Positions 9,611 through 18,882 of a stretch of DNA of 64,000 nucleotides are shown in pieces; the stretch's first letter is position 1; each line of letters starts with the position of its first letter. The notes under the pieces are model-generated. The model ran no database searches. It saw only the letters and a program-made list of their open reading frames with translations, and was not told the DNA's origin. A program made the position numbers and the translations under genes. The stretch comes from Streptomyces sp. SCL15-4 (GTDB taxonomy: Bacteria; Actinomycetota; Actinomycetes; Streptomycetales; Streptomycetaceae), in the NCBI RefSeq assembly GCF_033366695.1, contig NZ_JAOBTQ010000001.1, forward strand, positions 8,060,001-8,124,000, given 5' to 3'.

Positions 9611-12418
9611 ATGGAGAGCACGGTGAACGAGGGAACCTTCACCGCCCTGCGCGCCCAGCTCCAACAGGCCGCCGCCGCGTTCGCCGACGGGCCCGACGCG
9701 CTGGAGGGCATCCTCCTCGGCATCGTCGACGACGTCGACCGCGCGGTGCGCGAACCACTGGAGATCTTCCCGGTCTGCCACCACTCGCCCGCCTCCGCGC
9801 TCGCCATGGCACGCCGGCTGCGCGAGAAGCAGCCCAAGGTGGTCTACCTGGAACTCTGCGAGGACATGGCGCCGCTCCTGACCGAACTGCGCAACTGCCG
9901 GCTACCGGTCGCGGTGCAGGCCTTCGCGACCGAGGTCGACGGCTTCCCCGCCGAGTGGGCCCCGCTGTCGGTCGTCGCCCCGATCACCGAGGCGTCGGCC
10001 GAGTACCAGGCGATCGCCTACGCCCTGGACACCCCGGGCGTCGAACTCGTCCTCGTGGACCGCTCCTCCGACCACGTCTTCCAGTGGCAGGAGAGCAAGG
10101 ACGAGTCCGCCGCACCCGCCGTCCCGGACGCACCGTCCGCCGAGGAGGAGGCGGCGCTGCACGGTGACGCCGTCGGCGTGGAGATCGGCGACCTGCGCCC
10201 GCGCTTCGCCGAACTGGAGGAGCACCTGCTGCGGCACGGGCGGGTACGGCACTGGTCGGAGTGGTGGCACCAGTACGTCGAACTGCCGCTCGGCGACAGC
10301 GACCACGACACCTACCGCCAGGTCATGCTGCTGATCGGCAGCCTCTTCAGGCGCCTCGCCCCCGGCGAGGCACACCGGGTCCGCGTCGACGAGGACCGCG
10401 AGCGGTACATGTGGACGCGGATGCGCGAGCACATGGCCGCCACCGGCACCGACCCGGCCGACGCCCTCTACGTGTGCGGCGCCTTCCACGCGGCCAGCCG
10501 CGTCGCCGAGTTCGGCGTCCACGGCGCCGCCACCTTCGAGATCAGCCCGCCCAGCGCCACCAAGTGGCAGCACGGACTGATCCCCTCCAGCCACGCCGCG
10601 ATCGAGGCCCAGTTCGGCCTGGCCGCCGGCTCGGTGTCCATCGCAGCGGCCCAGTGGGCGAAGAACCTCAGGCGCACCCGGGTCAAGCCCTACCGGCTGG
10701 CCGGTCAGGCGGGCACGAAGACGCCCGCGAAGACCGCGCAGGCCGCCGCCCCGGCACCGCCCGCCGAATCCGCCGCCCCGGACCGGCTCACCGGCTTCCT
10801 CCGGCGGCCCCCCGTCCTGGACCGCCTCGACGAGGCCGAACTGCTCGGCTGGTCCGTGGACATCGTGCGCGCCGCCCGCCGCAACGGCTACCTCGCCTCC
10901 ACCGCCGACGCCATCGCGGTGTTCGAGACGTCGATCCTGCTCGCCGGGATGCGCGACCGGGCCAGACCCACGCCGTACGACTTCCAGGACGCGGCGGTCA
11001 CCTGCATCGAGAAGGACACCGTGCCCGGCCGGCGTGATGTGCGCCGCCTGGTGGAGATCATGCTCGGCGGCGACCGCGTCGGCCAGGTCGGCTACGACGC
11101 CCTGCCGCCGCTCGCCCGCGACGTGCACGACCGGCTCGCCCCGCTGAACCTCAAGCTCCAGCAGCGCGGCGTACAACGGGCGCTGCTCGACATGGCGTCC
11201 CGGCCGGAACTCGAGCAGTGCTCCGACGTGCTGTGGATGCTGCGGTATCTGATGCCGCACGGCGCCGCACGCACCGTCATGGGCGAGCGGCGGCTCGGCG
11301 AACGCTCCCTCCAGGAGTCGTGGGACCTGGCCCTCGGCACCCACCAGCGCGCCCTGATCGAGCTGGGCTACGAGGGCGTCAGCATCGAGCAGGTCCTCGA
11401 ACAGCGGCTGCGCCGCGCCGCGTACGGCCCGCAGGCGACCACGGCGACCGTCCTCGAGGCCGTCGAGGACGCCACCCTCTACCTGCGCAGCCGCCGCCTC
11501 GCCGACGAACTCGGCCGGCACGCCCTTCAGGTGCTGGCGACCGAGCGGAGCGTCGACGGCGCGCCGGAGGTGCTGCGCCGGGTACGCGGACTGCTGGCCT
11601 ACTACCGCACCAGCGAGCCGTCCCTGCCCGCCTGGATCGAGTCCTTCGTCAAGACCGGCTACGCCCACTACTGCACGCTGCTGCCGACCGCGTTCTCCGA
11701 CGACGACGCGAGCGTCCGCCAGGTCGCGGCCATGCTGGGCTTCCTGTTCAGCATGGAGAGCCTCGCCCTCTCCCTCGGCTGCGACCGCAACCAGCTGGAA
11801 CTGGCCGTCGCCCAGTCCCGTTCCGAGGACGCGGCCAAGACGGCGCTGCTGTGGGCGGCCAGAACTCAGCTCGGGCGGCTCTCGCGCGCGGACCTGCGGG
11901 CCCGCTGCGACGAACTGCTCGGCAACCCCCTGACCCTGCCCGCCTATCCGCGCTACCTCAGCGGATTCCTGCACGCCCTGGAACCGGTGCCCGCTCTGGC
12001 CGACTTCGCCGTCGAGGCCGTGTCCAACGCCTTCGCACGGCTGCCGGACCCGGTGCTGCTGCCCTGGCTGCCGACGCTGATCACCACGGTGCGGGGCAGC
12101 GGCGCCGACCTGGCGCCGTTGCTGATCCGCGAGGCCGGCCGCGTCTTCCCGGGCCGGCTGGCGGCCCTGGACAGCTGGGTCCCGCCGTGGCAGGCCGACC
12201 CGGTGACGACCACGGCGCGCCCGTCCCGCGGCAGCGCGGCCGAGCCCGGCGGTGTGCGGCTGCTCTCGGCGCACCCCGCGACCTGTGACGCGGTGGCGGA
12301 CCTGCTGGGCTGCGACGGCGGCTGGCAGACCTCCGCGCCGGCCCGCACCGGCGCGACGCTGCTCGCCCGCCACCCGCGGACCGCCCAGGCACTGGAGGAA
12401 CTCCTGACCACTCCCTGA
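9611..12418 (+). CDS. DUF5682-family protein with ChaN/TIKI-like N-terminal domain
   Basis: About 935 residues. Start options in frame are GTG 9590 (GTGA overlap with the ATPase stop), ATG 9611 and GTG 9623 (after GGAGAG); ATG is used here. The N-terminal 350 residues show PVCHHSPAS (C56, H57, H58), VYLELCED and CGAFHAA, which match the hydrolase-like ChaN/TraB/TIKI superfamily as found in DUF5682 proteins. A low-complexity Ala/Pro linker follows, then about 550 residues of helical repeats without a recognised enzyme motif. It is probably the effector or client of the VWA-MoxR pair. A metal-dependent hydrolase or peptidase activity is possible but unproven. Confidence 0.75.
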   Translation: MESTVNEGTFTALRAQLQQAAAAFADGPDALEGILLGIVDDVDRAVREPLEIFPVCHHSPASALAMARRLREKQPKVVYLELCEDMAPLLTELRNCRLPVAVQAFATEVDGFPAEWAPLSVVAPITEASAEYQAIAYALDTPGVELVLVDRSSDHVFQWQESKDESAAPAVPDAPSAEEEAALHGDAVGVEIGDLRPRFAELEEHLLRHGRVRHWSEWWHQYVELPLGDSDHDTYRQVMLLIGSLFRRLAPGEAHRVRVDEDRERYMWTRMREHMAATGTDPADALYVCGAFHAASRVAEFGVHGAATFEISPPSATKWQHGLIPSSHAAIEAQFGLAAGSVSIAAAQWAKNLRRTRVKPYRLAGQAGTKTPAKTAQAAAPAPPAESAAPDRLTGFLRRPPVLDRLDEAELLGWSVDIVRAARRNGYLASTADAIAVFETSILLAGMRDRARPTPYDFQDAAVTCIEKDTVPGRRDVRRLVEIMLGGDRVGQVGYDALPPLARDVHDRLAPLNLKLQQRGVQRALLDMASRPELEQCSDVLWMLRYLMPHGAARTVMGERRLGERSLQESWDLALGTHQRALIELGYEGVSIEQVLEQRLRRAAYGPQATTATVLEAVEDATLYLRSRRLADELGRHALQVLATERSVDGAPEVLRRVRGLLAYYRTSEPSLPAWIESFVKTGYAHYCTLLPTAFSDDDASVRQVAAMLGFLFSMESLALSLGCDRNQLELAVAQSRSEDAAKTALLWAARTQLGRLSRADLRARCDELLGNPLTLPAYPRYLSGFLHALEPVPALADFAVEAVSNAFARLPDPVLLPWLPTLITTVRGSGADLAPLLIREAGRVFPGRLAALDSWVPPWQADPVTTTARPSRGSAAEPGGVRLLSAHPATCDAVADLLGCDGGWQTSAPARTGATLLARHPRTAQALEELLTTP

Positions 12419-12743
12419 CAGCCCTCGGCGGCCCGGGCCCGGCCCGCGCACACTCCGGCACGGTGGTGAGCGTCCGTACGCTCCGGTCTGCGGCGTCGAC
12501 TCGGCCAGGACGACGGCGCCGCCGACTGCTGCCCGGGGCTGCTGACGTCTCCGCTCGATGAGGACCACCCCGGGGGCCGGAGTCGCGTCAGCACGGGTTG
12601 TCGGCGGTCGCGACGCGCCAGCACGTGATCACGGCCGTCCCCGCTCGGCCGAGTGCCGGGTGCTCGGGCGGGCGGCGACAACGAAGACCGACGGGCAGGC
12701 CGGCGACGCGGTGCGACGTCGCCGGGGGCGGTGCACCGCGTCC
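12419..12743. other. Intergenic, 3' to 3' between cassette and two-component system
   Basis: This gap separates two convergent genes. It holds G/C-rich sequence with partial self-complementarity just after the DUF5682 stop (around 12428-12446). I see no credible gene. Confidence 0.4.
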
Positions 12744-13406
12744 TTACCGGGACTGCCCGGGGACGACCAGTCCGCTCTCGTAGGCCATGACGACCGCCTG
12801 GGCGCGGCTGTTGAGGGAGAGTTTGCCCATGATCCGGTGCAGGTGTGTCTTGACCGTGCCCTCGGTGACGTGGAGCTGCCGGGCGATGGCGTCGTTGCCG
12901 ACGCCCAAGCCGACCAGCCGCAGTACCTCTCTCTCCCGCGCGGTCAGCCTCGACACCGCCTCCGGTTCGACCACCGAGGCGGGCCGGCGCGTGTAGGACT
13001 CCACCAGGCGCCGGGTCACCGCCGGGGCGAACAGCATCTCCCCCTGGCTCACGACCCGGACCGCTTCGACGAGCCGTTGCGGCGACGTGTCCTTGAGCAG
13101 GAAGCCGCCGGCACCGGCGCGCAGCGCCGCGTACACGTACTCGTCGATGTCGAAGGTCGTCAGCACGATCACATGGGGCGGCTCGGGCACCGTCTCGAGG
13201 ATCTCCTCGGTGGCGGTGATACCGCTCATGCCCGGCAGCCGGATGTCCATGAGGACGACGTCCCACCGCTCGCGGTGCACGGCCTCGACCGCTGCCTCGC
13301 CGTCGCGGGCCTCGCCCACGTCCGTGATGTCCGGCGCGGTCCGGAGCAGGGCGGCCAGGCCGGCTCTGACGAGATCCTGGTCATCCACCACGAGCACGCG
13401 TGTCAT
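12744..13406 (-). CDS. NarL/FixJ-family response regulator
   Basis: A 220-residue response regulator. The N-terminal receiver shows VVDDQD, phosphorylatable Asp in VVLMDIRLPGM, the switch Thr in VLTTFD and Lys in LLKD. The C-terminal LuxR-type helix-turn-helix reads LTAREREVLRLV with TEGTVKTHLHRIM. ATG 13406 is chosen because MTRVLVVDD starts the domain directly. It overlaps the kinase gene by 26 bases, so the pair is co-translated. Regulated genes cannot be named from sequence. Confidence 0.95.
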   Translation of the reverse strand: MTRVLVVDDQDLVRAGLAALLRTAPDITDVGEARDGEAAVEAVHRERWDVVLMDIRLPGMSGITATEEILETVPEPPHVIVLTTFDIDEYVYAALRAGAGGFLLKDTSPQRLVEAVRVVSQGEMLFAPAVTRRLVESYTRRPASVVEPEAVSRLTAREREVLRLVGLGVGNDAIARQLHVTEGTVKTHLHRIMGKLSLNSRAQAVVMAYESGLVVPGQSR

Positions 13407-14619
13407 GTCCCCCGCCCCCCGGTTCCTCCGGGCGCGCACGACGCGGCGCGTGCACCGGAAGGACCACTTCGACTGCGAAACCGCCTCCTTCGTGCGGTGC
13501 CGCGGACAGTCGTCCTCCGCAGATCCTGACCCGTTCGCGCATGCCGATCAAGCCCAGCCCCGAGCCGGGGACGGGTTCCGGTCGCCCGTCGCGGCGGACG
13601 CGGCCGTTCCGGCCGCCGTCGTCGCGGACCACGAGGACGACCTCGTCCAGGATGCGGTCGAGGGTGAAGTCCACGCGCGCGCCCGGCGCGTGCTTGATGA
13701 CGTTGGTGAGCGCTTCCTGCGCGACCCGGTAGACGCACACTTCGGCCACGGGCGACAGGGGAACCGGTTCCGGCGGTGCCGTGAACCGTATGTCGAGGCC
13801 GGCCGCGGTGGCGCCGCCGACCAGCTCCGGCAGCCGGTCGAGGCGGGGCGCCGCCTCGTAGGGCACTTCCTCCCGGTCGTCGTCGGCCTGGACGCGGAGC
13901 ACGGTGAGCAGGCGCCGCAGCTCGTCGAGGGCGCCGCGTCCGGTCTCCGCGACGTTCCGCAGGGCGTCGCGGGCCGTGGGCACGTCCGAGGTGAGCACCG
14001 TCTCCGCGAGCCCGGCCTGAATCGTGATCACCGACATGTGGTGGGCCACCACGTCGTGCAACTCCCGCGCGATCGCCATGCGTTCGAGCGTGACGGCGTT
14101 GCGGGCGCGTGCCTCCTGCTCGGCCACCAGGTCCGCGGTGGCCTGGCGGAGCTTGGCGTTGGCCCGGACGAGGAGGTAGCGGGTATGGCCGAAAGCGACG
14201 GTTGCCACGGGCACGAGGACGGTCTGGGCGGCCACCAGCGCGAGGTGCAGGCGGCCGGTGAGCCCGCTGAGCCCGGTGACCACGGCGACCGGAACGGCCG
14301 CGGCCCAGGAGACGGCGAGCGGACGGCACCCGGCGAGGCTGAGCAGGGCGGCGGCCGGCGCCCACACGTTCACCGACGGTTGGTAGCCGCAACCGAGGTA
14401 GACGGCGTAGCCGGCGGAGGACACCAGCACCGTCAGGAACGGCAGCCGCCGGCGCGCCGCCAGCGGCAGTGCCGTCAGACAGCCAAGGACGGCGCCGGTC
14501 GCGTCGAACGCGCGCCAGCCGGGCGGCTGATAGTAGATGCCGGCGATGCAGGCGGCCACCGCGAAACCGACGGCGATGACCGAGTCGGCCGCCATCGCTC
14601 CTGTACGAGACCAGGTCAC
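13381..14619 (-). CDS. Two-component sensor histidine kinase (HisKA_3, NarL-type)
   Basis: 412 residues. The N-terminal 160 residues contain about five membrane helices with short loops and no large external sensor domain. The dimerisation/phosphoacceptor box is ARELHDVVAHHMSVI, with His about residue 190. The C-terminal HATPase domain shows QEALTNVIKHA (N box) and GSGLGLIGMRER (G box). This is the usual kinase type paired with NarL/LuxR regulators in actinomycetes, and it overlaps its cognate regulator. The short membrane region suggests it senses membrane state or a membrane-active compound. Confidence 0.93.
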   Translation of the reverse strand: MTWSRTGAMAADSVIAVGFAVAACIAGIYYQPPGWRAFDATGAVLGCLTALPLAARRRLPFLTVLVSSAGYAVYLGCGYQPSVNVWAPAAALLSLAGCRPLAVSWAAAVPVAVVTGLSGLTGRLHLALVAAQTVLVPVATVAFGHTRYLLVRANAKLRQATADLVAEQEARARNAVTLERMAIARELHDVVAHHMSVITIQAGLAETVLTSDVPTARDALRNVAETGRGALDELRRLLTVLRVQADDDREEVPYEAAPRLDRLPELVGGATAAGLDIRFTAPPEPVPLSPVAEVCVYRVAQEALTNVIKHAPGARVDFTLDRILDEVVLVVRDDGGRNGRVRRDGRPEPVPGSGLGLIGMRERVRICGGRLSAAPHEGGGFAVEVVLPVHAPRRARPEEPGGGGHDTRARGG

Positions 14620-14868
14620 CGCAGGATGCTAAGGCCGCCGACGGCCCGGTGACGGTCTCCCGCAGGAACACGGTCCCCGCGTCCGGGACCCGGCTCACCT
14701 GAACGTCGTCCTCACCTGGCGTACGGGACCGCCACAGGACAGGCGTGGGCGGGGCTTCGTCGGGAGGGCCTCTGACGCGGCTTTTCCGGGGCGGGCGTGC
14801 CGTCGGAACTCCGAGTCCGAGGGCCCGGCGCGCCCCCCGGCGAGAGCCGGAGTCCCTTCCGCGGCAAC

Positions 14869-16263
14869 TCAGGAGCGGGCGTAGCCCGTCAGTGGCGGGG
14901 TGCGCAGGGCGATGACCGCCTTGTCGTCGTGTCCGTTGCCGGGCAGGTGGTCGAGCAGGGCCCGGCACAGCTCGTCCGGTGAACGCCCGGCGAACCTCGA
15001 TGCGGTGACGGCCAGCGCGTCCAGTCCTCGGTCCAGTGGATGGCCGGGGCCCTCCACCAGGCCGTCGGTGTAGAGGACGACGGTGCTGTCCACCGGCACC
15101 GCCTGGCAGTGGTCGGGGCGGGGCAGATCGGGCATCACCCCGAGGGGGAGGCCGGGCTCGGCGAACAGGTAGCGGGGCCGTCCGTCGGGCAGCAGCAGGA
15201 GCGGCGGTGGATGTCCGGCACTGGACCAGCGCAGTCGCCAGGAGCCGTCGGCAGGTTCCAGACGGGCCAGCAGCGCGGTGGCGATGGGCGTCTCACCCAG
15301 CGCGGCATGCATGATGTGGTCCAGCCGGGCGAGACAGGCGCTGGGCGGGACGCTCTGGTCGTAGTACAGCGCCCGCAGCATGCTGCGGAGCTGCGACATG
15401 TCGGCCGCGGCCCGCAGGTCGTGTCCCACGACGTCACCGATCACGGCCGCGCAGGCTCCGTCGGGCAGCAGCAGAGCGTCGTACCAGTCGCCACCCACGG
15501 CGGCCGGGGCGCTGGCCGGCTGATACGCCGCCCCGGCGGTGAACGGCCACAGGTCGGGCAGGCGGGGCAGCAGCATCCGCTGGAACTGTACGGCGCTGTT
15601 GCGGACCTGCTCGTAGAGGCGGGCGTTCTCGATCGCCACTCCGGCGGTGCCGGCCAGTGCGCGGATCACTCCTTCGTCGTGCCGGTCGAAGGGCTGCCCG
15701 TCCGTGCGCTCGGAGAGGTAGAGGTTGCCGTAGATCCGTCCGCGCACGCTGATGGCGACGCCGAGCAGGCTCCGCATGGGAGGGTGCCCGGGCGGAAAAC
15801 CCGCCGACTCCGGATGGCGGGAGATGTCCCCGAGCCGCAACGGCTCGGGATGGCGGATCAGATGCCCCAGCAGCCCCCGCCCGCGCGGCAGCTCCACCCC
15901 GTTTAGGTCCGCCAACTCCTTGGCGCTCAGTCCCAGCGGGATGAACTCGGCCAGGAGCCTGCCCTCCGCGTCGAGCACGCCCATGGCACCGTAGCGGGCG
16001 CCCACCAGGTCCATCGCGGTGCGCACGATGCGCCGCAGCACCGTGGGCAGTTCCAGTTCGCTGGTGATGTTCAGCACCGCCTGGAGCAGCTCCTGCAGTG
16101 TGCTCTGCGCACGGGCCAGGGCGTGCAACTGCTCGCCGATGCGGTTCAGATCGGAGCTGAGCGGCAGATCGAGCAGGGACGTGTAGGAAACCTCGTCCGG
16201 CGGTGCGCCGCCCTCCCGCGGAGCCTCGTCCCCGACCGGTGGCTCCTGACCGTACTCCGCCAT
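14869..16263 (-). CDS. GAF-domain PP2C (SpoIIE-type) serine phosphatase
   Basis: 464 residues from ATG 16263; the frame is open further upstream, but that part is not domain-like. Residues about 60-220 form a GAF sensor domain (GARYGAMGVLDAEGR, LLGVAISVRGRIYGNLYL). The C-terminal half is a PP2C/SpoIIE phosphatase with GGDWYDAL, IGDVVGHDLRAA, VLYTDGLVE and NGHDDKAVIAL supplying the metal aspartates. Such proteins dephosphorylate STAS anti-sigma antagonists and so release sigma factors. A second phosphatase plus STAS and kinase genes lie at 56536-59059, but this one stands alone. The GAF domain probably binds a small ligand. Confidence 0.92.
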   Translation of the reverse strand: MAEYGQEPPVGDEAPREGGAPPDEVSYTSLLDLPLSSDLNRIGEQLHALARAQSTLQELLQAVLNITSELELPTVLRRIVRTAMDLVGARYGAMGVLDAEGRLLAEFIPLGLSAKELADLNGVELPRGRGLLGHLIRHPEPLRLGDISRHPESAGFPPGHPPMRSLLGVAISVRGRIYGNLYLSERTDGQPFDRHDEGVIRALAGTAGVAIENARLYEQVRNSAVQFQRMLLPRLPDLWPFTAGAAYQPASAPAAVGGDWYDALLLPDGACAAVIGDVVGHDLRAAADMSQLRSMLRALYYDQSVPPSACLARLDHIMHAALGETPIATALLARLEPADGSWRLRWSSAGHPPPLLLLPDGRPRYLFAEPGLPLGVMPDLPRPDHCQAVPVDSTVVLYTDGLVEGPGHPLDRGLDALAVTASRFAGRSPDELCRALLDHLPGNGHDDKAVIALRTPPLTGYARS

Positions 16264-16768
16264 CGCCGCCGCCTCGCTTTCCGTACCCAGCCCCGGATAC
16301 CCTCTGCGGCGTGCCGGCGGTACGCCACACGGGCCGCTCCAGTCATCTGAACCGCCCTCCCGCTCCGCTTCCCGGCGACTGGCCGTGCGCCGTCCGCAGC
16401 CACCCCATCGGCCGAACCGCGGCCGTCTGCGCTGGCAGACGCCCGTACGGGCCCGGTGGTGAAGGTGCCGTGCCGGCCAGGACGCCCACCGCTCCGTGGT
16501 ACGGGTCCAGCGGGTCGCCGGGGTGTATGCCGACGAGGCATCCTCGGCCGTTTCCACGTCGCCGAGCGCGTAGTGCCCGTTGAGGGCGGCCGGGCGGCGG
16601 GTCCACGTCAGGCGGGGGAGTGCTTCGGTGTCGGGACAGGGTGAGGAGGGTGCCGTAGGGCCCGGATGCCAGGTCGTGGCCGGGAAGGCGGCCTTCCGTG
16701 TTCGGCGGGCCGGCGGGCCGGCGGGCGGTGAGGTGGTCGTGCGGCCGGGTGGCGTCCGTTCCGCCGGC
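16264..16768. other. Gap upstream of phosphatase gene, possible gene debris
   Basis: No convincing gene. On the minus strand two overlapping frames show short protein-like stretches (for example NGHYALGDVETAEDAS and then, in another frame, GIHPGDPLDPYHGAVGVLAG). This may be a decayed gene. A run of GGCCGGCGG repeats lies near 16705-16730. Confidence 0.3.
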
Positions 16769-17419
16769 CTACGTCACCGAGGTCAGCGTCGCGTAGACCA
16801 CTACGTTGCCCAGGTAGCCGGTGTCCTTGGTGTAGCCGCCGCCGCAGGTGATCAGCCGGAGCTCGGGCCGGCCGGAACTGCCGTAGACCTTCTTGCTGGG
16901 GAACTGTTCTTTGTCGTAGAGCTCGATGGCGTGGACGGTGAACACCGCTGTGCGCCGGTCCGCCCTGTGGATCTCGATGGTGGAGCCCTCGGTCAGGGCG
17001 CCGAGGTCGTAGAAGACGCCGGGGTCGCCGGCGGGTGTGTCCACATGCCCGGTGACGACGGCGGTGCCCGCCGAGCCGGGCGCGATGCCGTCGCCGTACC
17101 AGCCGGCGAGGCCGGGTTCCTCAGGCGGTGGAGTCCGCAGCGCCCCTGTCGCGTCGAGGCCCACCCGTGTCATCGGGGCGTCCACGCCGATGGCGGCGAT
17201 CCGGATCCGGTCCGGGTCCGCGGGGGGCAGCGGACGGACCGTCGGGGGAGGGGCGGGATGCGCGGAGGTCGAGGAGGCCCGGGCCGAAGGCCGCGGTGGC
17301 TCCTCGTCGTGCACCCCGCTGATCAGCAGTACCGCACCTGCCGCCATCGCCCAGCCCAGAGGGACCACGGCGGAAAGGAGCGGGCCTCGGAAAGGGCGGA
17401 TCTGGTGGCCGGGTGCCAT
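16769..17419 (-). CDS. Class F sortase
   Basis: 216 residues. There is an N-terminal membrane anchor (about residues 12-35), a Pro/Ser/Ala-rich linker, and a sortase domain with VVTGHVDT (catalytic His) and LRLITCGG (catalytic Cys); the conserved basic residue after the Cys region is less clear. Class F sortases of actinobacteria are extracytoplasmic transpeptidases or related cysteine enzymes whose substrates are poorly known. The gene 149 bases upstream on the same strand encodes a secreted protein with a C-terminal membrane helix, a plausible partner. No LPXTG motif is seen in that neighbour. Confidence 0.9.
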   Translation of the reverse strand: MAPGHQIRPFRGPLLSAVVPLGWAMAAGAVLLISGVHDEEPPRPSARASSTSAHPAPPPTVRPLPPADPDRIRIAAIGVDAPMTRVGLDATGALRTPPPEEPGLAGWYGDGIAPGSAGTAVVTGHVDTPAGDPGVFYDLGALTEGSTIEIHRADRRTAVFTVHAIELYDKEQFPSKKVYGSSGRPELRLITCGGGYTKDTGYLGNVVVYATLTSVT

Positions 17420-17567
17420 CGCGGTTGAGCCTTCTCTTCACGGCGGGTGCGGTGTAGTGGTGGGGCCGGTCCCGCGGCGGGTGGGCCGCGCCGCCACGGG
17501 GGCATTCCGTTCAGAGCCCGGTTGCGGGCCGAAGTGGATCGACACGGGATCGACCGATCGGCAGGGG

Positions 17568-18056
17568 TCAGCTTCTGTTGTCGTTCGGCCGGCGGTAGAT
17601 CCAGACGACACCGGCGGCGGCCGTGAGGAGCAGTCCGCCGCCCAGGGCGAGCCCCGTGCCCGAGTCGTCGGCCGGTCCGAAACCGGCGTTGACCGAGCCC
17701 TCCGGAGGGCGGCCGGTGATCTCGTACGTCTCCGTGACCTTGGTCAGTGGCGGACACTTCAGGGTGACGGTGTCACTGCCCGGGCCGACGCCTTCCGGGA
17801 TCTGGAACTGACCGGTGAGCACGCCCTCCTCGTCACCCGCGAAGAGGTGGAAATCTCCGCCCGCCTCCGACGTGCCCTTGCCGTAGTCCGCGTCAGGGTC
17901 GCAGGCACTCGTACTGACCGTGACCGTGGAACCCGGATAGGCGTTCCGCGGTTCGATACGGACATCCGAGTCGTCGGCGGCGGCTGCGGCCGGGATCTGG
18001 AGTCCCAGGGCACCGAGAGCCAGGCCGATCCCTGCACCCATGTGTGTGTAACGCAT
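17568..18056 (-). CDS. Secreted, C-terminally membrane-anchored protein
   Basis: 162 residues from ATG 18056, preceded by GGAGG. There is a signal peptide (about 1-30, ending in AAAAAD), then an extracellular domain of about 100 residues resembling a beta-sandwich with two Cys (SACDPD and LKCPP), then a Gly/Leu-rich membrane helix and a basic tail ending RRPNDNRS. It lies upstream of the sortase and probably shares its transcript. It lacks a classic sortase signal, so it may be held by its helix alone. No family name is offered. Confidence 0.78.
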   Translation of the reverse strand: MRYTHMGAGIGLALGALGLQIPAAAAADDSDVRIEPRNAYPGSTVTVSTSACDPDADYGKGTSEAGGDFHLFAGDEEGVLTGQFQIPEGVGPGSDTVTLKCPPLTKVTETYEITGRPPEGSVNAGFGPADDSGTGLALGGGLLLTAAAGVVWIYRRPNDNRS

Positions 18057-18672
18057 GCGAATCCTCCAACGGACAGTGCCCGGCCCGTCTGTGCGGTGCC
18101 TCTCCTGTGTTCCGCTCATGAGGCAACCGACAGTCCGTCAGTCCCGCAACCCGGCGCACCACCACATGTGTCACCCGGTCAGGCGCAAAGGCAGCGCCGC
18201 TTGATCACTTCCGCAGGTCACCGCCGCGAAGATCGGCCTCACGCATCACCCGCCACTCCGTCCCCATATCGGTGAATGCCGGTCGCGCGGTCCCGCACGG
18301 CGCGGGCACGCCTCGGACAGCCGCGCGGGGAGCGGTGCGACGTCCTGCGCGCCGGGCCCAATCACCTGTACGGAGGTGTATGCGCGGCGCTCCGGCCGTC
18401 GCGGAGGGCAAGGACGCCGGAAGCAGCCCACACGCCGCTCGTACCCTTGCTCACGCTCGCTCCCACTTGGCCCCGGAGGCGTTCACCGTGCCTGGGTCCG
18501 TCGGTCTATTGAATGGGATGGGTGTCGCGCCGGTATTCGGCCAGCTCCGATCGCTTTGTGCCATTCGTCGGCAACCGGCCGCGAACATCACCGGGGCGCC
18601 GCTACACAAGAACGCTGGGGCGGCGTCCTGCCGTTCCGTTGTGGTGGGTGGGTCCGTGGGGGAGGTCCGGGG
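18057..18672. other. Divergent intergenic region
   Basis: This region separates the secreted-protein gene (leftward) from the membrane-protein/nuclease pair (rightward). Open frames here have poor codon statistics and no ribosome sites. It must hold promoters for both directions. I found no clear operator. Confidence 0.4.
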
Positions 18673-18882
18673 TTGCTGACCATCGATGTGGCGGTGCTGC
18701 TCGCAGTCGTCGTGTTCTTCCGGCTGCGGCGGCGCACCGAGGCCCGCAGCCGCTCCGACGAGAGGATGACCGTGGTCATCGTCCCGGCGCTGGACATCCT
18801 GAACGGTCCGACTCCGGCCGGCCAGGGGATCTTGAACGCTTTCGAGGAGCCGGCGAGTGGCGTCACGGAGGCCGGCCGGTGA
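18673..18882 (+). CDS. Small single-pass membrane protein coupled to Mrr-like nuclease
   Basis: A 69-residue protein starting at TTG 18673, 7 bases after GGGGGAGGT. Residues 3-16 form one hydrophobic helix followed by RLRRR, which places the C-terminus in the cytoplasm. The tail contains MTVVIVPALDILNG. Its TGA overlaps the GTG of the next gene, so the two are translationally coupled. No homologue is recognised. It may anchor, regulate or act as antidote to the nuclease-like protein. Confidence 0.6.
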   Translation: MLTIDVAVLLAVVVFFRLRRRTEARSRSDERMTVVIVPALDILNGPTPAGQGILNAFEEPASGVTEAGR

